This document shows, in pieces, positions 14,835 to 21,855 of a stretch of 21,855 nucleotides of DNA. The notes under the pieces were generated by a model that had not been told where the DNA came from, made no database searches, and saw nothing but the letters and a program-made list of their open reading frames with translations. The stretch covers positions 1 to 21,855 of the forward strand of contig JAUPUJ010000007.1 of the NCBI GenBank assembly GCA_030917625.1, in the 5' to 3' direction. The translations under genes were made by a program, and so were the position numbers. Every line of letters starts with the position of its first letter. The stretch's first letter is position 1. This DNA comes from Patescibacteria group bacterium. Lineage in GTDB: Bacteria > Patescibacteriota > Minisyncoccia > Phycocordibacterales > XYD1-FULL-46-19.

Positions 14835-14854
14835 TGCTGATTATCTTTTTTATA

Positions 14855-14883
14855 ATTTTACCATGCTTTTTTGAAAATTTCAA
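14855..14883 (-). promoter_or_regulatory. Internal promoter before rplQ with extended -10
   Basis: On the minus strand TTGAAA (14878-14883), a 17-base spacer and TAAAAT (14855-14860) with TG-G in front (TGGTAAAAT) lie in the rpoA-rplQ gap. The predicted start is about 14 bases before the rplQ ATG. The -35 is part of a perfect inverted repeat, TTGAAAATTTCAA on the plus strand (14871-14883), which could be a protein-binding site or chance. Confidence 0.6.
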
Positions 14884-14911
14884 TAGACAGATTTCCTGAC
14901 TGCTTGATTAA

Positions 14912-15901
14912 CTATTTAAGCACAATTCCGAAATTACTCAAGGCCCTTTTAATTTCTTGGATACCTTTTTCACCCAAACCTTCGATACCACTTAAATCTT
15001 CTTCTCTTTTTCTAATTAAACCACCGACTGTCCTAATACTAGCATTAGCCAGAGCTTTATCTGTGCGTGTAGATAAGTCTAAGTCAGAGATTCTAGTTTT
15101 TAAAATATCGTCTTCTTCTAAATCCTTGTCCTCTGTAGGCATTTCTCTTTTAACTTCAGCCTTAACATCGTCTAAGGCGCTATTAGAAAGTCTAGGGTCT
15201 TCCATTTCTTCTTTGAAACCAACAACAGCCTTAAGTTGGTTTATCATGATCATAATAGATTGTTCCAAGGCTTCTCTAGGAGATACATCCCCGTTTGTTT
15301 CTATGGTTAATCTTAATTTATTGTAATCAGTACGATTACCTACACGCATATGTTCTACTTCATAACTTACACGACGAATAGGTGTAAAAATGGCATCCAT
15401 AGCGATGGTTCCAATATCTACTTTGTCTTTTTGAAGAACTTCTTTTGGTACATAGCCCAAACCTTTTTCCAAAACCATTTCTATTTCTAGATTGGTGCCT
15501 TTATCGGTAATTGCAGCAATATATTGTTCTGGGTTTACGATTTCTACATCTCCAGGCACTTCTATATCTTTAGCTGTTACATCAGCTATGCTTTTTACGT
15601 TTAAAGTAACAGTTTTAGGTTCGTCGCCAACTACTTTAAAGCGAACTTTCTTAAGGTTTAAAATAATTGTAATAACATCCTCTTTAATTCCAGTTAAGGT
15701 GGAGAATTCATGACTAGCGCCGTTTATTTTAACTGTAGTGATAGTATAACCAGGTAGTGATGATAAAATAATTCGACGTAGAGAATTACCTAAAGTATGA
15801 CCATACCCTGGGTATAGTCCTTCAATTTCGTACACACCTAGATTGCCGTTTTCGGAAACAATCATAGGTTTTGATGGTAAAATAATATTAAAATCTGGCA
15901 T
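14912..15901 (-). CDS. rpoA: RNA polymerase alpha subunit
   Basis: The 329-residue protein has the complete two-domain layout. The N-terminal dimerisation/assembly domain (about 1-230) contains GLYPGYGHTLGNSLRRIILSS broken around residue 35, which contacts beta. An acidic linker (about 240-265) follows, then the C-terminal helix-hairpin-helix domain (about 270-329) with LDLSTRTDKALANASIRTVG and LSGIEGLGEKGIQEIKRAL, which binds UP elements and activators. Length is normal. It lies between rpsD and rplQ as in the E. coli alpha operon. The 41-base spacer to rpsD contains a TATAAT but no clear -35. Confidence 0.98.
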   Translation of the reverse strand: MPDFNIILPSKPMIVSENGNLGVYEIEGLYPGYGHTLGNSLRRIILSSLPGYTITTVKINGASHEFSTLTGIKEDVITIILNLKKVRFKVVGDEPKTVTLNVKSIADVTAKDIEVPGDVEIVNPEQYIAAITDKGTNLEIEMVLEKGLGYVPKEVLQKDKVDIGTIAMDAIFTPIRRVSYEVEHMRVGNRTDYNKLRLTIETNGDVSPREALEQSIMIMINQLKAVVGFKEEMEDPRLSNSALDDVKAEVKREMPTEDKDLEEDDILKTRISDLDLSTRTDKALANASIRTVGGLIRKREEDLSGIEGLGEKGIQEIKRALSNFGIVLK

Positions 15902-15942
15902 AATTATGGGATTTAATTTAGTTAATAAAAATTATATATAAA

Positions 15943-16551
15943 TTAAACACGACTATAATATTCTATAATGGCGCTGAAATTTAAATTCGATTCACTGCTT
16001 GTAAATTCTGGTAAAGTTTTAATTTCACCTTCTAATTTTTTATCATCCAAAACAACCCAATTTGGTTGTGTGTGATCTTTTAACCTCTCTTCTATATTTG
16101 TAAACAAACCTTTACCTTTACTTTGGGGTCTAACAGCAATTTTATCACCAGTTTTAACACTATAAGATGGAATATTAAGTCTTCGTCCGTTAACTAAAAC
16201 GTGTCCATGAGAAACCATTTGACGGCCAAAAGCCCGAGATGGCGCTAGTCCTAATCTGAAAACAACATTATCTAACCTGCTTTCAAGCATCTTGAATACT
16301 TCATTAGGAGTGTTGGTACCATGGGAGTTTCGAGCTTTTTTTACATAGTTCGAAAATTGTCTCTCGGTAACTCCGTAAGTTAATCTAGCTTTTTGTTTCT
16401 CCAATAATTGAGCACCGTATTCACTCAGAGCTTTTTTGTGCTTCTTATTCTTATTTTCTGCACCAGAAATAGCAAACTTAGTAGTTTGACATTTAGGGAA
16501 AATGGCTTCTCCTAATCTTCGGCATGTTTTGTATTGTGGTCCTTTTCGCAT
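15943..16551 (-). CDS. rpsD: Ribosomal protein uS4
   Basis: The 202-residue protein is S4, a primary 16S-binding protein that nucleates 30S assembly. It shows the KQKARLTYGVTERQFSNYV segment and an S4 RNA-binding domain, ESRLDNVVFRLGLAPSRAFG followed by RQMVSHGHVLVNGRRLNIPSY (about 88-128). The N-terminal zinc ribbon of C+ type S4 proteins is only partly kept: two cysteines (C10 and C21) remain where four are needed, so zinc binding is doubtful. Its position between rpsK and rpoA follows the proteobacterial alpha-operon order. Confidence 0.97.
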   Translation of the reverse strand: MRKGPQYKTCRRLGEAIFPKCQTTKFAISGAENKNKKHKKALSEYGAQLLEKQKARLTYGVTERQFSNYVKKARNSHGTNTPNEVFKMLESRLDNVVFRLGLAPSRAFGRQMVSHGHVLVNGRRLNIPSYSVKTGDKIAVRPQSKGKGLFTNIEERLKDHTQPNWVVLDDKKLEGEIKTLPEFTSSESNLNFSAIIEYYSRV

Positions 16552-16570
16552 GATATATTAAAATGAAATA

Positions 16571-17002
16571 CTAAACTCTTCGTGGTTTCTTAGCTTTGGG
16601 CCCATTAAATGGAATTGGGGTCTTATCCTTAATCGATGCAATATTGATTCCCCTAGCTATAAAAGATCTAATGGCAGATTCCCGACCAGAACCTACACCT
16701 TTGATAATAACGTCTATATCTTTAACTCCGATAGCGCTAGCTTTTTCAGCCAAAACATCACCAGCCTTACCTGCGGCAAAGGGTGTACCCTTTTTAGACC
16801 CTTTGTAACCTAAACCTCCAGAAGATGCACTTAAGACAGCATTGCCAGTTAAGTCTGTTAGTAAAATATTAGTATTATTATAAGTAGCTAAAATATGTAA
16901 AATACCACGCTCTATTTTCTTTTTTGGTACACGACCACTAGCCCTAGATTTTGAACTAGTGTTGTCATTACCTCCTTTTTTTATAATTCGTTTTTTACCC
17001 AT
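16571..17002 (-). CDS. rpsK: Ribosomal protein uS11
   Basis: The 143-residue protein has a basic N-terminal extension (GKKRIIKKGG) and then the S11 core: GILHILATYNNTNILLTDLTG, SSGGLGYKGSKKGTPFAAGKAG and VDVIIKGVGSGRESAIRSF in near-family form, ending DKTPIPFNGPKAKKPRRV. S11 sits on the 30S platform near the mRNA exit. It follows rpsM by 18 bases and precedes rpsD by 19; no promoter or Shine-Dalgarno sequence is visible in either gap, so it is read as part of the operon. Confidence 0.98.
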   Translation of the reverse strand: MGKKRIIKKGGNDNTSSKSRASGRVPKKKIERGILHILATYNNTNILLTDLTGNAVLSASSGGLGYKGSKKGTPFAAGKAGDVLAEKASAIGVKDIDVIIKGVGSGRESAIRSFIARGINIASIKDKTPIPFNGPKAKKPRRV

Positions 17003-17020
17003 ATTTTACTAATTTAAATA

Positions 17021-17401
17021 TTATTTTTTATCTACCTTCTTCTTACCAGAACCCATAGTCTTTTTCGGACCTTTTCGAGTGCGGGCATTGGTCTTAGTTC
17101 TCTGGCCTCTAACTGGAAGCCCCACATTATGGCGAGAACCAACATGGGAACCAATATCTTTTAATCTCTTTATATTGGCACTAACTTCCCGTTTTAAATC
17201 CCCTTCAATACGGAAACTCTCAACTTCTTTTCTAATAGAGTTTTCTTCCTCTGGTGATAAATCTTTAGGTTTTAAACCTGGTTCGATTTTTAGTTTAGCT
17301 AAAATTTCACCTGCTCGATTACGACCAATCCCATAAACTGAGGTTAGTCCTATTTCTAAGCGTTTATTATCTGGAATTGTAATACCTGAAATTCTTAACA
17401 T
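17021..17401 (-). CDS. rpsM: Ribosomal protein uS13
   Basis: The 126-residue protein starts MLRISGITIPDNKRLEIGLTSVYGIGRNRA across positions 1-30, the S13 signature with its helix-hairpin-helix, and continues to GSHVGSRHNVGLPVRGQRTKTNARTRKG (about 87-114), the conserved 16S and P-site tRNA contacting region, with a lysine-rich tail. S13 forms part of the 30S head and the B1 intersubunit bridge. It starts five bases after the rpmJ stop, as in the common infA-rpmJ-rpsM arrangement. Confidence 0.98.
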   Translation of the reverse strand: MLRISGITIPDNKRLEIGLTSVYGIGRNRAGEILAKLKIEPGLKPKDLSPEEENSIRKEVESFRIEGDLKREVSANIKRLKDIGSHVGSRHNVGLPVRGQRTKTNARTRKGPKKTMGSGKKKVDKK

Positions 17402-17406
17402 AAAAT

Positions 17407-17523
17407 TTAAGATTGTTTTTGTTTATGCCGAGGCTTGTTTTTACAAATAATATAAAGATGGCCACGACGTTTAACCATTTTACATTGAGGACATCTTTTT
17501 TTAATTGTTGACCGAACTTTCAT
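17407..17523 (-). CDS. rpmJ: Ribosomal protein bL36
   Basis: A 38-residue protein, [20 protein letters not shown] followed by [18 protein letters not shown]. It has the L36 zinc ribbon: CPQC (C11, C14), C27 and the final histidine in NKPRH (H33), i.e. the zinc-binding C+ form. It is the smallest 50S protein. The gene lies between infA and rpsM as is usual. The 86-base gap upstream is AT-rich with no clear promoter. The ATG has no Shine-Dalgarno sequence. Confidence 0.97.
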   Translation of the reverse strand: MKVRSTIKKRCPQCKMVKRRGHLYIICKNKPRHKQKQS

Positions 17524-17609
17524 GCTTTTAAATAAATTGCTACTTATGAGATAAAATAAAATACTACACTGGATTTTAGCTTTAATCTAGTGCGATTTAA
17601 GCTTAATTT

Positions 17610-17849
17610 TTATAAACGACGAATCAATCTTGCTTTACCGCCATAGGAGTCAAGCAATAACTCAACTTTGTCGCCCACCATAACTCGAATTCTATGTAGC
17701 CTCATTTTTCCTGACAAATAAGCTAATTTCACGTCAGGTCCAACTTGGACTTTAAAATGCGTATTTGGTAAGGCTTCAAGAACTACACCAGAAACCACCT
17801 GATCGTTTGAAGGGGTGTTGGTTCTATTATTATCTTCGTTTTTTATCAT
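17610..17849 (-). CDS. infA: Translation initiation factor IF-1
   Basis: The 79-residue protein has an S1-type OB fold: VSGVVLEALPNTHFKVQVG, the YLSGKMRLHRIRVMVGDKVELL core that matches the IF-1 signature (SGKMRxxxIRxxxGDxV), and an RLIRR end. It has an extra polar N-terminus of about 15 residues (NEDNNRTNTPSNDQ). IF-1 occupies the 30S A site during initiation. It opens the infA-rpmJ-rpsM-rpsK-rpsD-rpoA block; map, adk and secY, which often precede it, are replaced here by an unrelated membrane-protein gene. A promoter ends 17 bases upstream, predicting a leader of about 12 bases without a Shine-Dalgarno sequence. Confidence 0.96.
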   Translation of the reverse strand: MIKNEDNNRTNTPSNDQVVSGVVLEALPNTHFKVQVGPDVKLAYLSGKMRLHRIRVMVGDKVELLLDSYGGKARLIRRL

Positions 17850-17866
17850 TATTGATTACCCGGAAC

Positions 17867-17896
17867 ATGTTAACAGATAAAGGCCACTTTAGTCAA
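17867..17896 (-). promoter_or_regulatory. Promoter of the infA ribosomal block
   Basis: TTGACT (17891-17896), an 18-base spacer and TAACAT (17867-17872) with an extended TG-T lie in the gap before infA. The predicted start is about 17860, giving a leader of about 11-12 bases with no Shine-Dalgarno sequence. This would drive infA through rpoA and probably the later ribosomal genes. Confidence 0.6.
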
Positions 17897-17910
17897 GCGC
17901 AATTACCCAA

Positions 17911-19248
17911 TTACTCGTCAACACTTTCGACAATGGTGATTTTATTAATATTACTTGGAATAGTTGAGGCCCAGGGAGGCATAAATTTAAGTGAAATGCC
18001 TTGAATCGCTGGGAAGTCGGCTATAGCTAAAGTATAAGTACTTTTTGTTTTTCCAGCTATCATTTCTTTAAACTTAACCTCGTCTATAACCCAAATTAAG
18101 TGGGCGTCACCTTTTAGGTCTACCTCTATAGAATCTATGTTTTCAGCCCCAGATAAGTCTTCATCAAGTACTGCTAGCTTTAGACTATCATAATTCTTGA
18201 TTTTAACACTTTCTCCGGCATAGTCTGGAACATATTTATCTGCTAAATATGAAGCTATTAGGTTTTTATCGAAAGTGATCGCAGTGACAGCTAATTTACC
18301 AGTTAATGTAACTGCATTTTTACCGTCAATAGACTTTTCCTCTGTACTAAAGGTGGTAAAAGTGGCACCAGGTAAAGCGATATTATTTTCTGGTATTTCT
18401 AATTGAGCGGGGTCTAAAGTCTGGCCCTCTAAGTCTTTCTTTAAGCTAGTTTCGGCCGCCAATCTGTCGGCATCGGTAATGGTTTTAACTTGGCCAATAA
18501 AACCACCGCTTATAGGAGTAATACTTCTGGCATAGAAACCATCAAATCTAGGGGTGCCTTCAAAGCCTGGGATAGTAAAATCAACTTTATCAACATTATA
18601 ACTATCACCAGCTTGATCAGCGGTTACTGTTACTGAAATTTGCCCTGGGACAGTTTTACCAGCCTGAGATTTTTGACCAGGAACAGTTACTGGCTCACTA
18701 ATACGGTAAATTTTACCATCAGGAGTTTCAAACCGGGTATTAGCAATTAAGAGTTGTTCTTCTGCGGCGAAATTATTAAAGATAGTAATTTTACCGGTAG
18801 CTTTTCGAGAAACATTTTCTGTACCATTTGAAGCCACTTCTACGCTTTTGGTTATCTCTTTAGAGACTGTATTAAAAGCTAAGGTTGTACTGGAAGCACT
18901 CAGGCCATCTTTGGTGGCAATAACGCTATTATCAACGGTAATTTTAGCCTGTTTTGGCACCACCACCGCTTTAACACTAGTAAAGAATGACGAACCTACA
19001 AATACTATAAATAAAATAGCTAAAACGACGCCACCCCAAATCATTTTTTTAGGTACTCCTCCTCCTTGTCTTCGGTTATTAAACATGGGCATTTCTTCTT
19101 TAATTTCATTATCAATATTATCTGTATCCATTTCATCATTAACTGGTACAGAATTTACACGGGTGACTACTCTTCTACTACGAGTAGCAGATTTAGGTAA
19201 TATTTCCCTTAAGCTTTTTCTATGAGGTATTTGATTTTCGTCATTCAC
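17911..19248 (-). CDS. Membrane-anchored protein resembling CPR baseplate-J-like proteins
   Basis: About 445 residues from the GTG chosen at 19248. The layout is a polar cytoplasmic N-terminus (about 1-69, with basic RSRR and acidic stretches), one transmembrane helix (about 70-90, GGVVLAILFIVFVGSSFF) and a large outside part rich in beta strands. The segment GKITIFNNFAAEEQLLIANTRF-ETPDGKIYRI (split here), with VPGQISVTVTADQAGDSYNV, resembles the Baseplate_J-type repeats annotated in many Patescibacteria; this is a fold-level impression. A longer frame from an ATG at 19329 would overlap the upstream gene, add a hydrophobic segment of low quality and start upstream of both candidate promoters. 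It pairs with the actin-like ATPase gene before it, suggesting a joint envelope machine. Function unknown. Confidence 0.7.
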   Translation of the reverse strand: MNDENQIPHRKSLREILPKSATRSRRVVTRVNSVPVNDEMDTDNIDNEIKEEMPMFNNRRQGGGVPKKMIWGGVVLAILFIVFVGSSFFTSVKAVVVPKQAKITVDNSVIATKDGLSASSTTLAFNTVSKEITKSVEVASNGTENVSRKATGKITIFNNFAAEEQLLIANTRFETPDGKIYRISEPVTVPGQKSQAGKTVPGQISVTVTADQAGDSYNVDKVDFTIPGFEGTPRFDGFYARSITPISGGFIGQVKTITDADRLAAETSLKKDLEGQTLDPAQLEIPENNIALPGATFTTFSTEEKSIDGKNAVTLTGKLAVTAITFDKNLIASYLADKYVPDYAGESVKIKNYDSLKLAVLDEDLSGAENIDSIEVDLKGDAHLIWVIDEVKFKEMIAGKTKSTYTLAIADFPAIQGISLKFMPPWASTIPSNINKITIVESVDE

Positions 19249-19256
19249 GTTAGTAA

Positions 19257-19286
19257 ATAATAAATTTAAATTAAGTAATAAGTCGA
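19257..19286 (-). promoter_or_regulatory. Candidate leaderless promoter of the baseplate-J-like gene
   Basis: TCGACT (19281-19286), an 18-base spacer and TATTAT (19257-19262) precede the GTG at 19248; the -10 ends 8 bases before it. A second candidate is TTGTTT-18-TATAAT with extended TG-A at 19304-19333, which would leave a leader of about 49 bases. Both lie downstream of the alternative ATG at 19329 or overlap it, and so favour the GTG start. Confidence 0.4.
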
Positions 19287-19309
19287 CAATCAACCGTCTG
19301 ATTATTATA

Positions 19310-20434
19310 TCACAAGTATTTATCAACAAACAATGAAGTTATAAACGGCCCTATTTCAGACTTGTTTTCTGTGGTGGGTAGCCCTAACCACCCTTTATCT
19401 ATAATGAAAATCCTATCTTCGGTCAGTCTGTTTTTAATATGATCAGATAACAGCAAAGATATATTGTCATCTACCAAGATGCCTATCGGTAAATTACTAT
19501 TTTCAACCCCTGTAATATCTAATAATTGATAACTCCATTCATTTAGGGCATCGTCTAATGCATTTTTTAAATTTGTATTAGCTTTTACTAGATTTTCTGA
19601 TATCAATTGCAATTCACTGTTTAAATTATGAAAACTAGTATTTGTTTTCTCGGCTACTTGTCTCGTAATTGTATTTTTACCAACCGGAATCCAGCCTATT
19701 TGGTGAATAGTATTGTTTTTAATGGTCATAATATCGGTGGTGTTACCACTTGTATCTATAATCATAGATTGAGGTGAGTTGAAATGATCAGCGGAAATTA
19801 AAGTTTTAAAAATAGATAAAGGCCGGCTGTAAAAGAAAATAGGCTTATTGGTTTTTAAGTACCGAGCTATAGTCGATTTAATATTATCAATCAATTTAGT
19901 CTCAGCTGAAGATATGAAATGATGAACACACAATTCATCACCCTCACAGATATTATTAACATGATCTAAATCTTCACCATCTAAAGTGATTTTTAAAATG
20001 ACATCGTCGATTAGATTGACAGTATTGTTGTCAGTAGAGTATTTTTTTAGATGCTTATTTTTCTGATTATTGGCAATTTTAAAAATTAAATCTTTATCGA
20101 ATCTAGATTTAATTCCGGGTGCATGCCTTAGAATATTGGGGTCATTTTTTAGTAAATGCGTTGGTAAAATACAGTATATTTGATCCCAGTCAAGATTATA
20201 TTTCTCATTTAGACGGTTGATGGATCTTATAAATAGCTCTTCGATTGTTTTACTGTTATCAAAAGCTTCATTGGAACCAAGATAAGGTGACGGTAAGAAC
20301 CCATTATTAATAATTCTGGTTGGGGTATTGATTTTTTTTTCTAAAATATGAGATTGTAGTCCACCACTAGATAAGTCAAAAATTAAAATAAATTGACTGT
20401 CTTTGATTTTGGGTGATTTTAAGAAAGAAAACAT
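19310..20434 (-). CDS. Actin-like ATPase of the PilM/FtsA (ASKHA) type
   Basis: About 374 residues from the ATG at 20434. An N-terminal FILIFDLSSGGLQSHIL (near residue 15) resembles the phosphate-1 loop of actin-fold ATPases, and SMIIDTSGNTTDIMTI (about 223-238) with IGWIPVGKNTITRQVAEKT matches the phosphate-2 loop and following helix of PilM/FtsA proteins (DxGxxxTD). Homologues act as cytoplasmic scaffolds of type IV pilus or division machines. No pilus gene is adjacent, so its partner is more likely the membrane protein encoded next, which it abuts. A longer start at 20446 (MFSN-MFSF) lies inside the -10 box of the promoter and could not be used by that transcript. It is the only gene here ending in UGA. 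Confidence 0.72.
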   Translation of the reverse strand: MFSFLKSPKIKDSQFILIFDLSSGGLQSHILEKKINTPTRIINNGFLPSPYLGSNEAFDNSKTIEELFIRSINRLNEKYNLDWDQIYCILPTHLLKNDPNILRHAPGIKSRFDKDLIFKIANNQKNKHLKKYSTDNNTVNLIDDVILKITLDGEDLDHVNNICEGDELCVHHFISSAETKLIDNIKSTIARYLKTNKPIFFYSRPLSIFKTLISADHFNSPQSMIIDTSGNTTDIMTIKNNTIHQIGWIPVGKNTITRQVAEKTNTSFHNLNSELQLISENLVKANTNLKNALDDALNEWSYQLLDITGVENSNLPIGILVDDNISLLLSDHIKNRLTEDRIFIIDKGWLGLPTTENKSEIGPFITSLFVDKYL

Positions 20435-20444
20435 ATTGCTAAAC

Positions 20445-20473
20445 ATTATAGCAATAAAGAAAATACGAGTAAA
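20445..20473 (-). promoter_or_regulatory. Promoter of the PilM-like gene, leaderless
   Basis: TTTACT (20468-20473), a 17-base spacer and a perfect TATAAT (20445-20450) with extended TG-C (TTGCTATAAT) lie just after alaS. Transcription is expected at about 20437-20440, a few bases before the ATG at 20434. The upstream ATG at 20444-20446 shares two bases with the -10 box. Confidence 0.6.
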
Positions 20474-20499
20474 TTTAAGTTGTTAACTAATTTTAGTTT

Positions 20500-21855
20500 T
20501 TATTCTAGAACAGCTTTAATTCTTCTGACGCCAGAGGCCACCGCTTCTTCTTTGATAATTTTAAACCGTCCTAAATCCATAGTATTTGTGACATGAGGAC
20601 CACCGCAAAATTCTTTAGAGTACGCTGATTCTAAATTTTCTCCTATATAGTAAATACTAACTTGATCACCATATTTATCGCCAAAGAAATGCAGGGCTCC
20701 TGTTTTTTCAGCTTCTTCTTTAGGTAAAATAATTGAATTAACCGGTAACTGCTTTGAAATTTTATCATTAACAATGTCTTCCACTTCCTTTTTCTCAGCC
20801 TCAGTCATTTTGGCGGTGTGAGTGAAATCAAAGCGTAATCTTTCAGGTGTAATATTGGAACCCTTCTGACTAACATGGTCGCCTAAAACCTCTCGGAGGG
20901 CTTGATGAAGTAAGTGGGTAGTCGTGTGGTATTGAACAGTTTTTTCGGAATTATCTGCTAATCCCCCTTTAAATTTCTGCTCAGCTCCTTGGCGGGATAA
21001 TTCTTGGTGACGCTTAAATTCTTCTGCATAGCCTTCTAGGTCAATGCTGATATTTTTATTTTCAGCTAATTCTTTAGTCATTTCTATTGGAAAACCGTAG
21101 GTGGTAAAGAGTTTAAAAGCATCTGGTCCCGATATATTAGAGCCAGAGAGTTTATCAAATTCCCTTAATCCATCTTTAAGAGTTTTAGTAAATTTATCGG
21201 CTTCAGTCAAAATTTCTTTTTTAATTAAATCAGAAAGATTTTGAAGTTCGGGATATATAAATTGATACTTATTAATAATAATAGCCACTAAAGAATTTAT
21301 TTGTTCTTGGGTTAGATTTTTAGAAATAGTATTAAAAATAGCTCGCCTCAAAAGCCGTCTTAGAATATAACCTCGATCAGTATTAGATGGCGTCACGCCG
21401 TCTCCAATCATAAAGACAGATGTTCTAAGGTGGTCAGCGATAATACGACTAGACTTACTATTTGAGCTAATAGCTAAACTTTCTATACTTTCCATTAAAG
21501 AACTAAATAAATCTGTCTCAAAAATATTATTTTTACCTTGGAGAGCCATCACAAAACGCTCAAGACCAGCTCCTGTATCAACATTTTTCTGCGATAATTT
21601 TCCTACAACTTTACCATCTCTTTTTTCATATTCCATGAAAACATTATTCCAGATCTCCACCACTTGCTGGTTGTCGTCGGCTCTTAAATATTCTTCCAGA
21701 GTTAAATCACCCAATCCTTCTTCTGTGATATCGTAAAAAATTTCAGTATCAGGACCACATGGGCCATTATCACCAGGGCTCCACCAATTACTTTTCGCAT
21801 CCATAAAATAAATCCTATGTTCGGGAATACCTAAAGACCGCCAAATATTAAAAGA
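20500..21855 (-). CDS. alaS: Alanyl-tRNA synthetase, 3' part; ends after the editing domain
   Basis: The open frame continues past the right edge of the window (451 residues visible; SFNIWRSLGIPEHRIYF leads into the catalytic domain). Seen: WWSPGDNGPCGPDTEIFYD and GAGLERFVMALQG of the class II catalytic core, DGVTPSNTDRGYILRRLLRRA of the tRNA-recognition region, and the editing domain with HTTTHLLH and CGGPH (H293, H297, C400, H404 counted from the Met at 21804), which hydrolyses mischarged Ser/Gly-tRNA-Ala. The protein stops about 30 residues after CGGPH. The coiled-coil and C-Ala (DHHA1-type) domain of the usual AlaRS of about 875 residues are missing, with no frameshift or remnant downstream; the PilM-like gene begins at once. 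Confidence 0.95.
   Translation of the reverse strand, partial: SFNIWRSLGIPEHRIYFMDAKSNWWSPGDNGPCGPDTEIFYDITEEGLGDLTLEEYLRADDNQQVVEIWNNVFMEYEKRDGKVVGKLSQKNVDTGAGLERFVMALQGKNNIFETDLFSSLMESIESLAISSNSKSSRIIADHLRTSVFMIGDGVTPSNTDRGYILRRLLRRAIFNTISKNLTQEQINSLVAIIINKYQFIYPELQNLSDLIKKEILTEADKFTKTLKDGLREFDKLSGSNISGPDAFKLFTTYGFPIEMTKELAENKNISIDLEGYAEEFKRHQELSRQGAEQKFKGGLADNSEKTVQYHTTTHLLHQALREVLGDHVSQKGSNITPERLRFDFTHTAKMTEAEKKEVEDIVNDKISKQLPVNSIILPKEEAEKTGALHFFGDKYGDQVSIYYIGENLESAYSKEFCGGPHVTNTMDLGRFKIIKEEAVASGVRRIKAVLE

Noticed and set aside
17911..19248. Phage or prophage origin for the baseplate-J-like gene
   Set aside because: No other phage gene, integrase or attachment repeat is present, and the gene is fixed between core genes. 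The membrane anchor suggests a cellular envelope protein.
1..21855. Alternative genetic code with UGA read as glycine (SR1/Gracilibacteria type)
   Set aside because: All conserved proteins are full length without in-frame UGA, and the PilM-like gene (19310-20434) plausibly ends in UGA. UGA is merely rare as a stop.

Overview
The window is AT-rich and every gene lies on the minus strand, so transcription runs from high to low coordinates. It contains 24 protein genes (two cut by the window edges), two probable independently transcribed small RNAs, and no rRNA, tRNA, CRISPR array or mobile element. Gene content, the compact or domain-stripped synthetases, very short spacers and UAA/UAG-dominated stops suggest a small-genome Patescibacteria/CPR bacterium, probably Parcubacteria-like. 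This is an inference from style; there is no 16S gene here. The standard code (UGA as stop) fits: no conserved protein needs UGA read as glycine.

Layout in transcription order. (1) 21855-17911: the 3' part of alaS, an actin-like ATPase (PilM/FtsA-type fold) and a membrane-anchored protein resembling the baseplate-J-like proteins often found in CPR genomes. (2) 17849-13718: a ribosomal/transcription block infA-rpmJ-rpsM-rpsK-rpsD-rpoA-rplQ-rplM-rpsI, with a promoter in front of infA and another inside the block before rplQ. (3) 13678-13037: a single-pass surface protein with a DUF7282-like domain. (4) 12979-9365: the chaperone operon grpE-dnaK-dnaJ, without hrcA and without a CIRCE operator. 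(5) 9320-9099: a non-coding stretch holding a consensus promoter, a long-range closing helix and a rho-independent terminator, probably a structured RNA of about 220 nt. (6) 9068-4822: trpS, an ABC exporter half-transporter and aspS. (7) 4784-4667: a second probable small RNA of about 118 nt with a near-perfect promoter and a strong terminator. (8) 4638-1: scpA-scpB (chromosome condensation), a D,D-carboxypeptidase, then mraY-ftsW-murG (lipid II synthesis and septal peptidoglycan polymerisation).

The main signal not explained by the genes is the architecture of initiation. None of the visible start codons has a Shine-Dalgarno sequence. At several transcription-unit starts (scpA, trpS, mraY, scpB, the PilM-like gene, the baseplate-J-like gene) a -10 box ends only about 6-10 bases before the start codon, which predicts leaderless mRNAs. 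At scpA and trpS the U-tract of the upstream small-RNA terminator also falls where the -35 element of the leaderless promoter should be. Together with the two unassigned RNAs, this is the most interesting content of the window.
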